DNA of 11,722 bases from NCBI GenBank assembly GCA_016793305.1, contig JAEUHU010000031.1, positions 1 through 11,722 on the forward strand, written 5' to 3'. This DNA is from Planctomycetota bacterium (GTDB lineage Bacteria > Planctomycetota > UBA1135 > UBA2386). Each line of letters begins with the position of its first letter. Within the stretch, counting starts at the first letter, position 1. This document shows, piece by piece, positions 7,146 through 11,722 of the stretch. The notes under the pieces are model-generated. The model was not told the origin of the DNA. It did not search any database and saw nothing but the letters and a program-made list of their open reading frames with translations. The position numbers were made by a program, and so were the translations under genes.

Positions 7146-7591
7146 CGCCGTTCGACATCCTGCTGGTCGAGGACGATCCGAGAGACCTCGAGCTGACGAT
7201 GCGCACGCTGCAGCGCCACCGGATCGCCAACACGATCCAGGTCGCGCGCGACGGCGCCGAAGCGCTCGAACTGCTGCTCGGCAAGCAGGCCGGCCCACCG
7301 CCGCGCCTCGTGATGCTCGACCTGAAGTTGCCCAAGCGCACCGGCCTCGAGGTGCTGACGGCGATGCGGCAGGATCCGCGCACGCGCGGCGTGCCGGTCG
7401 TGGTGCTGACCTCGACCGACGACCAGCCCGAGATCGACGCGTGCTACCGGCAGGGCGTCAACAGCTTCGTGCGCAAGCCGGTCGAGTTCGCCGCGTTCTC
7501 CGAGGCGGTGCGGCAGATCGGCATGTACTGGATGCTGCTGAACAAGGCGCCGACCGAAGCGCGGGCGACCGGACCAGGAGGCCAGCCATGA
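7142..7591 (+). CDS. Rcp1-type single-domain response regulator
   Basis: A 149-residue stand-alone receiver with no output domain. All key receiver residues are present: acidic pocket LLVEDDP (Glu10-Asp11), phosphoacceptor Asp60 in MLDLKLPKRTG, Thr90 in VVVLTST, and Lys112 in VRKP. The C-terminal end, VEFAAFSEAVRQIGMYWMLLN followed by KAP, is the signature of Rcp1-like regulators that receive phosphate from phytochrome-type kinases. It probably takes phosphate from the CHASE kinase encoded just upstream and passes it on or signals through protein contact. The ATG overlaps the kinase TGA (ATGA) with GAGGAG just upstream. The TGA overlaps the ATG of the next gene, so the three products are made together. 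Confidence 0.95.
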   Translation: MTPFDILLVEDDPRDLELTMRTLQRHRIANTIQVARDGAEALELLLGKQAGPPPRLVMLDLKLPKRTGLEVLTAMRQDPRTRGVPVVVLTSTDDQPEIDACYRQGVNSFVRKPVEFAAFSEAVRQIGMYWMLLNKAPTEARATGPGGQP

Positions 7592-9078
7592 GCCTGCGTC
7601 TGTTGCTGCTCGAGGACAATCCTCGGGACGAAGAACTGATCCTGCGCGCACTGAAGAAGGACGGGTTCGAGGTGCACGCGACGGTGGTACGCTCCCAGGC
7701 CGAGCTGCATGGCCTGCAAGGCCAGGGGTTCGACGCCGTGGTCGCCGACTACCGCCTGCCCGACGGCAATGCCGTGACCGCGATCGGCGAGCTGCGCCAG
7801 CGCCTGCCCGACGTGCCGATGGTGATCGTCTCCGGCAGCACGACCGAGGAGCAACTGCTGGCGATGCTGCGCATCGGCGCCGACGACTACCTGCTGAAGG
7901 ACCGCCTGGTGCGCCTGAGCGCGGCGCTGCGCTCGGCCCAGGAACGCCACCGCCTGCGCGCCGAACGCGCCGCGGCCGAGGCCGCCGTTCGCCAGCGCGA
8001 GGCCGAGCTGCGCCACCTGCAGCGCGTCGAGTCGATCGGCCTGCTGACCGGCGGCATCGCGCACGACTTCAACAACCTGCTGACCGTGGTGCTCGGCAAC
8101 GCCGACCTGGCGCTGACCCTGATCGACCCGGGCAAGCCGGCCTACGCGCTGGTCCGCGAGGTCACCAGCGCCGCGCGCCGCGCCGCGACGTTGACCCAGC
8201 AGCTGCTGTCGTTCGCGCGCCGCCAGTCGGTCGGCCCGCAAGCGCTCGACCTCGGCTACGTGGTCCGCTCGTTCCTCGCCATGGCGGCCCCGGTGCTCGG
8301 GCGCGGGGTCGTGATCGAGCTGGACGTGGCGAAGGACCTCGGTCGGGTGCACATCGACCGCCTGCAGATCGAACAGGTGCTGATGAACCTGCTGCTGAAC
8401 GCGCGCGACGCGATGCCCGAAGGTGGCCGGGTCGAGGTGCACGTCGGTCCGGCAGCAACCGCCGGCATGGCCGAGGTGCGCGTGCGCGACCACGGCACGG
8501 GCCTGGCGCCCGAAGTGCGCGGCCGGCTGTTCGAGCCGTTCTTCACCACCAAGCCGACCGGCATCGGCACCGGGCTCGGGCTGTCGACGTCGCTGGCGAT
8601 CGTGCGCCAGTTCGGCGGCGACATCACGATCACGACCGGCCTCGCGAAGGGCAGCGAGTTCCGCGTCACCCTGCCGTTGTGCCCGCAGCCCGCAGCGGCG
8701 CCTCAGGTGTTGAGTCCTGCCGCGGCCACCGGCCACACGATCCTCTTGGTCGAAGCGGAGCCGCTGCTGCGCAACACCGTCGCGCAGATGCTGGTCCAGG
8801 CCGGCTACCAGGTGGTCGTCGCGGCTTCGGCGCACGACGAACCCGCCCTCGCGCAGGCCGTCGCCAGTCCGATCGACCTGGTGCTCGCCGAGGCGCAGGA
8901 CGTCGACGCCGTGTCCGGCTGGCTCGGCCGCCACTTCGGCGCGGGCAAGCAGCCAGCGGTGGTGCGGCTCGACGGCTCCGGCCGACCGCGCGACCAGCAC
9001 GGGCGCGACGTGCTGCTGAAGCCGTTCACCGCACAGGAGCTGCTGTACAAGGTGCGCGAGCTCTGCCCGGCCGGCTGA
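7588..9078 (+). CDS. Receiver-histidine kinase-receiver hybrid with degenerate terminal receiver
   Basis: A 496-residue soluble hybrid kinase without membrane helices. Residues 1-120 are an intact receiver: LLLLEDNPRDEEL, phosphoacceptor Asp54 in VVADYRLPDG, and YLLKD. A helix (about 120-150) leads to a HisKA domain with His159 in GGIAHDFNNLLTVVLGNADL, a type common in hybrid kinases. The ATPase domain has NLLLNARDAM, DHGTGL, FEPFFTTK and GTGLGLS. A second receiver-like domain (about 380-496) keeps the fold pattern and Lys478 in LLKPFT. However, its acidic pocket reads VEAEP (Ala390 where Asp is usual), and the phosphoacceptor position is Glu435 (VLAEAQ). It is probably not phosphorylated. 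Having a receiver at the N-terminus suggests that phosphate or contact from the CHASE kinase controls this second kinase. AGGAGG precedes the ATG at 7588, which overlaps the previous stop. Confidence 0.93.
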   Translation: MSLRLLLLEDNPRDEELILRALKKDGFEVHATVVRSQAELHGLQGQGFDAVVADYRLPDGNAVTAIGELRQRLPDVPMVIVSGSTTEEQLLAMLRIGADDYLLKDRLVRLSAALRSAQERHRLRAERAAAEAAVRQREAELRHLQRVESIGLLTGGIAHDFNNLLTVVLGNADLALTLIDPGKPAYALVREVTSAARRAATLTQQLLSFARRQSVGPQALDLGYVVRSFLAMAAPVLGRGVVIELDVAKDLGRVHIDRLQIEQVLMNLLLNARDAMPEGGRVEVHVGPAATAGMAEVRVRDHGTGLAPEVRGRLFEPFFTTKPTGIGTGLGLSTSLAIVRQFGGDITITTGLAKGSEFRVTLPLCPQPAAAPQVLSPAAATGHTILLVEAEPLLRNTVAQMLVQAGYQVVVAASAHDEPALAQAVASPIDLVLAEAQDVDAVSGWLGRHFGAGKQPAVVRLDGSGRPRDQHGRDVLLKPFTAQELLYKVRELCPAG

Positions 9079-9084
9079 CGTTCC

Positions 9085-10359
9085 TCAGCCGCCGCGCTGG
9101 CCCGGCATCGGCACGGGGTCGACCGGCAGCGGGCCGAACTCGTAGGTCTCCGGGCCCCAGCGCCGGTCGTCGACGAGCGCCTGTTCCCAGGTGATCTCGC
9201 GGCCCGAGTAGCTCGCCATGCGTCCCATGATCGCAGTCAGCGTGCTCTCGGCGACCATGCGGCCTTCCTGGAACGGCTTGCCGGCGCGGATCGCCGCAAA
9301 CAGGTCGTCGTGCTCGGTCTGGTACGGATCGTTGTGCCGGCCCTCGAACGTCCACGCGTTCTCGCCGGTGATGCGGAAGCCGTTGCCGAGGTGCGCTTCG
9401 CCGTCGCTGCCGTAGACGTGTTCACTGACGTCGTTGGCGCAGCCGTCGATCTGCCGGCACTCCGAGAAGCAGTAGGCGCCGCTCTTGTACTGGTACTGCA
9501 CCGCGTGGTGGTCGAAGATGTGGCCGTACTTCGGGTCGGTGCGCACCTGCCGGCCGCCCATGCCGCGACAGCGCGCCGGATGGTCCTGCAGCGCCCAGTT
9601 GACGACGTCGAGGTTGTGCACGTGCTGCTCGACGATGTGGTCGCCCGACAGCCACGTGAAGTAGAGCCAGTTGCGCAGCTGCCACTCCATGTCGCTCCAC
9701 TCGGGCTGGCGCTCGGCGTGCCACAGGCCGCCCTGGTTCCAGCTGCAACGGGCGAACAGGATGCGGCCGAGATCGCCGCGGTGGATGCGCTGCATCGCCT
9801 CGAGGTACGGCACCTGGTGGTGGCGCTGCAGGCCGCTGCACACGGCGAGGCCGAGCTTCTGCGACAGCTCGTGGGCGGCGAGCACGCGGCGCACGCCGGG
9901 CGAGTCGACCGCGACCGGCTTCTCGAAGAACACGTGCTTCTTGGCGGCGATCGCGGCCTCGAAGTGGGCCGGCCGGAAATGCGGCGGCGTCGCGATCACC
10001 ACCACGTCGCAGCCCGAGCCGAGCACGCCCTGGTAGGCGTCGGGGCCGACGAAGCGCCGTTCCTTCGGCACGTCGGTGCGGCGCTTCAGCTCGTCGCTCT
10101 CGGCGAGGTTCTGCAGGCACCCTTCGAGCCGATCCGCGAACATGTCGGCGATCGCCCACAGCCGCGTCGGCCCCTTCGTGCTGAGCGCCTGGGCGATGGC
10201 CCCGCTGCCGCGGCCGCCGCAGCCGATCAGGCCGACGCGCAGTTCGTCGCCGTCCTGACCCTGGCCGGCGAAGCGGCCCAGGTCGCGGGCTCGGGCGAGA
10301 CTCTGGGCGGTGGCCGCCGCAGCGGCGGTGTAGAGGAACGATCGGCGGGTCGAGGCCAT
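9085..10359 (-). CDS. Tat-exported Gfo/Idh/MocA family oxidoreductase
   Basis: A 424-residue NAD(P)-dependent oxidoreductase, probably acting on a sugar, inositol or related polyol outside the cytoplasm. The N-terminus ([18 protein letters not shown]) carries a twin-arginine motif, so it is exported folded, as is common for planctomycete members. The Rossmann fold has [12 protein letters not shown] (42-53), then [10 protein letters not shown] (118-127) and the family motif FFEKPVAVD (144-152; Lys147 is the conserved lysine). The C-terminal domain has [19 protein letters not shown] (239-257), typical of the active-site helix. No substrate can be assigned. The chosen ATG at 10359 places the Tat motif correctly but has no good Shine-Dalgarno. 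A GTG at 10434 would overlap the SUMF1 stop (GTGA) and add 25 residues; it remains possible. It converges on the hybrid kinase with 6 bases between stops. Confidence 0.94.
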   Translation of the reverse strand: MASTRRSFLYTAAAAATAQSLARARDLGRFAGQGQDGDELRVGLIGCGGRGSGAIAQALSTKGPTRLWAIADMFADRLEGCLQNLAESDELKRRTDVPKERRFVGPDAYQGVLGSGCDVVVIATPPHFRPAHFEAAIAAKKHVFFEKPVAVDSPGVRRVLAAHELSQKLGLAVCSGLQRHHQVPYLEAMQRIHRGDLGRILFARCSWNQGGLWHAERQPEWSDMEWQLRNWLYFTWLSGDHIVEQHVHNLDVVNWALQDHPARCRGMGGRQVRTDPKYGHIFDHHAVQYQYKSGAYCFSECRQIDGCANDVSEHVYGSDGEAHLGNGFRITGENAWTFEGRHNDPYQTEHDDLFAAIRAGKPFQEGRMVAESTLTAIMGRMASYSGREITWEQALVDDRRWGPETYEFGPLPVDPVPMPGQRGG

Positions 10360-10430
10360 GGTTCGTCGGAGGTCGGGGAGAACGAGGCAGGAGACGGAGG
10401 TGCGGCAGCCGGGTGCGCGTGGGGCGACGG

Positions 10431-11459
10431 TCACAGCGCTTCGAAGCGTGCGCGCTCATCCGCGCTCGGTGCGCGCAGCGGGCGCACCACGCGGAAGCCG
10501 ATGTGCTGGCCGTCGGTCAGGTACCACCAGCTCTTCGGGATCTGCGGATCCCGCTGGTTCCACGCCGGTTCGCTGGCGAGGCGCTCGGCGCAACGCAGCC
10601 GCTCGGCGGGATCGCGCCAGCTGCCGCCGCGCGCGACGTGCGGGAAGCGCACCGGCCGGCCGCGTTCGTCGCGCGGCGGGGCGAAGAACGGCGCCGTTCG
10701 TGGCGCCTTGCCGTGGGCTTCGGCGTAGGCGTCGGCGAGGTAGTGGTCGGCGACCCACTCGGCGACGTTGCCGTGCATGTCGCACAGGCCCCACGCGTTC
10801 GGCCGCTTCTCGCCGACCTTGTGGTAGGCCATCACCGGTGCGGCGCCGGGTTCGAGTTCGCGCGCGCTGTTGCCGACGAACCACGCGAACTCGCCGAGCT
10901 GCGCCGCGTCCGGTCCGCAGGCGAACGCGGTCTTCGCCCCGGCCCGGCAGGCGTACTCCCATTCGGCCTCGGTCGGCAGCCGGTAGAACTGGCCGGTGCG
11001 TTCCGACAGCCACTTGCAGTACTGCCGCGCCGCTGTGTGCGACATGCAGATCGCCGGGTAGCCGTCGCGCCCCATCGTGAACGTCATGTCCATGTAGGGC
11101 GGCGTCGGCCTGGCAACCCCGTCGGGCTTCTTGCTCTGCGGCCGCTGCTCGTCGGTGTTCCACAGGTCGTACTCGGCCCAGGTCACCTCGCAGCGCCCCA
11201 TCCAGAACGGCTCGACGCGCACCTCGACCTGCGGCCCTTCGTCGTCGTCGCGCCCCTTCTCGTCGGCCGGACTGCCCATCGAGAACGTGCCCCCGGGGAT
11301 CGGCACCAGGTCGAAGCCGACACCGGTGTCCCCGATCGCCTGGCGGTGCGCGACGAAGCTGGCTTCGCCGGGCTTCGGGTCCTGGGCGGCGGCCACCGCC
11401 ACCAGCAGGGCGGCCGGGACGAAGGCGGCGGAACGGATCGGACGGAGGGCGACCGGCAT
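10431..11459 (-). CDS. Exported SUMF1 (formylglycine-generating enzyme-like) protein
   Basis: A 342-residue protein with a Sec signal peptide ([19 protein letters not shown]; cleavage near AAA-QD, 23-27), hence exported. The remainder is a single SUMF1/FGE-sulfatase domain: [12 protein letters not shown] (52-63), [16 protein letters not shown] (85-100), [15 protein letters not shown] (160-174), [11 protein letters not shown] (228-238), VARGGSW (275-281) and HIGFRVVRP (319-327). True aerobic FGEs have two copper-binding cysteines shortly after RGGS. Here GGSW is followed by RDPAERLRC, and the spacing of the catalytic pair is not kept, so sulfatase activation is doubtful. A binding or structural role, as in many SUMF1 paralogues, is likelier. 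The ATG at 11459 gives the clean signal peptide; longer forms would overlap htpG. Its stop lies 71 bases before the chosen oxidoreductase start, so the two may be co-transcribed. Confidence 0.92.
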   Translation of the reverse strand: MPVALRPIRSAAFVPAALLVAVAAAQDPKPGEASFVAHRQAIGDTGVGFDLVPIPGGTFSMGSPADEKGRDDDEGPQVEVRVEPFWMGRCEVTWAEYDLWNTDEQRPQSKKPDGVARPTPPYMDMTFTMGRDGYPAICMSHTAARQYCKWLSERTGQFYRLPTEAEWEYACRAGAKTAFACGPDAAQLGEFAWFVGNSARELEPGAAPVMAYHKVGEKRPNAWGLCDMHGNVAEWVADHYLADAYAEAHGKAPRTAPFFAPPRDERGRPVRFPHVARGGSWRDPAERLRCAERLASEPAWNQRDPQIPKSWWYLTDGQHIGFRVVRPLRAPSADERARFEAL

Positions 11460-11530
11460 CGTGGTGCAGAGCCTAGCCGCCGGCCCCGGGCGTGGGCACG
11501 GCCGTTCCCGGCCACCGCCCCACCACGCCC

Positions 11531-11557
11531 CTTGAACCTCGGCAGGGCGGTCGCAAT
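11531..11557 (+). promoter_or_regulatory. Possible heat-shock (sigma32-type) promoter for htpG
   Basis: CTTGAA at 11531-11536, preceded by CC to give CCCTTGAA (11529-11536), matches the sigma32 -35 consensus core. CGCAAT at 11552-11557, after a 15-base spacer, matches four of six bases of the CCCCAT -10 core. Transcription would begin near 11564, about 30 bases before the htpG ATG. The same bases include TTGAAC, a possible sigma70 -35. No CIRCE element is seen. Confidence 0.4.
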
Positions 11558-11594
11558 CCTGGCTCCCCCCAATTCTCCAAAGCGAACCGCCAGC

Positions 11595-11722
11595 ATGACC
11601 ACGACCGTCGAGAAGCACGTTTTCCAAGCCGAGGTCAACGAAGTCCTCTCCCTCGTCGTCAACTCCCTCTACTCGCACCGCGAGGTGTTCCTGCGCGAGC
11701 TGATCAGCAACGCCGCGGACGC
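11595..11722 (+). CDS. htpG: Chaperone HtpG (Hsp90), N-terminal start only
   Basis: Only the first 42 codons lie in the window; the gene continues beyond the right edge. The peptide contains [17 protein letters not shown] (10-26) and [17 protein letters not shown] (27-43), an almost exact match to the opening of bacterial Hsp90, where FQAE, SLYS and the [12 protein letters not shown] helix are diagnostic. The helix carries the ATP-hydrolysis glutamate and the ATP/Mg-binding asparagine of the GHKL fold, both present in ELISNA. HtpG is an ATP-dependent cytosolic chaperone. The start is fixed by the short peptide before FQAE; the ribosome-binding sequence is poor. It is divergent from the SUMF1-type gene across 135 bases holding a possible heat-shock-type promoter. 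Confidence 0.96.
   Translation, partial: MTTTVEKHVFQAEVNEVLSLVVNSLYSHREVFLRELISNAAD

Noticed and set aside
7444..9000. 518-residue minus-strand open frame opposite the hybrid kinase
   Set aside because: Composition is His/Gln/Arg/Val-rich low complexity with no motif, while the opposite strand encodes a textbook hybrid kinase.
9310..10728. 472-residue plus-strand open frame opposite the oxidoreductase
   Set aside because: Mirror-frame artefact of GC-rich coding DNA; the minus strand has Tat, Rossmann and EKP motifs.
10431..11459. Annotation as a catalytically active formylglycine-generating enzyme
   Set aside because: The copper-site cysteines after RGGS are not at the expected spacing, so only the SUMF1 fold is claimed.
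1..11722. Defence system, CRISPR, prophage or transposon content
   Set aside because: No transposase, integrase, nuclease, regularly spaced direct-repeat array or terminal inverted repeat was found; all genes are chromosomal-type signalling, envelope or chaperone genes.

Overview
The window is about 11.7 kb of very GC-rich bacterial chromosome (roughly 70% G+C by eye), densely coding with short intergenic gaps. A Tat-signalled Gfo/Idh/MocA oxidoreductase next to an exported formylglycine-generating-enzyme (SUMF1)-type protein, a secreted VIT-VWA protein, and abundant large low-complexity proteins suggest a planctomycete-like bacterium (Planctomycetota). This is inferred from gene content only. 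I see no mobile element, CRISPR array, rRNA or tRNA.

Layout. (1) 1-1197, minus: secreted VIT+VWA protein, C-terminus outside the window. (2) 1313-2340, plus: a translationally coupled pair, a six-helix membrane protein and a winged-helix regulator. (3) 2369-5342, minus: a two-gene unit, an unrecognised 869-residue protein followed 37 bases later by a small lipoprotein with a heavy-metal-associated-like domain. (4) 5520-9078, plus: a three-gene signalling operon, with both junctions overlapping as ATGA: CHASE-type membrane histidine kinase, Rcp1-type single-domain response regulator, and a receiver-kinase-receiver hybrid whose last receiver is degenerate. (5) 9085-11459, minus: exported SUMF1-type protein followed by the Tat-exported Gfo/Idh/MocA oxidoreductase. 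(6) 11595 to the right edge, plus: start of htpG (Hsp90), preceded by a possible heat-shock-type promoter.

How the parts fit. The kinase operon reads as a complete phosphotransfer chain: outside signal, CHASE kinase, then either the diffusible Rcp1-like protein or the N-terminal receiver of the hybrid. No DNA-binding output domain is encoded in it, so the final target lies elsewhere. The least explained part is the 869-residue protein. By eye it consists of about eight divergent modules of 80-97 residues, each with a strand-helix-strand-helix-strand-strand pattern, behind an acidic N-terminal tail with three near-identical short repeats. I do not recognise it as a named family. Its cyclic order of secondary structure resembles ExbD/TolR periplasmic domains, which is only a hypothesis. 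It and the degenerate terminal receiver are the two most interesting items.

Non-coding stretches are 1198-1312, 2341-2368, 2696-2732, 5343-5519, 9079-9084, 10360-10430 and 11460-11594. None exceeds 300 bases; possible signals in them are listed separately.
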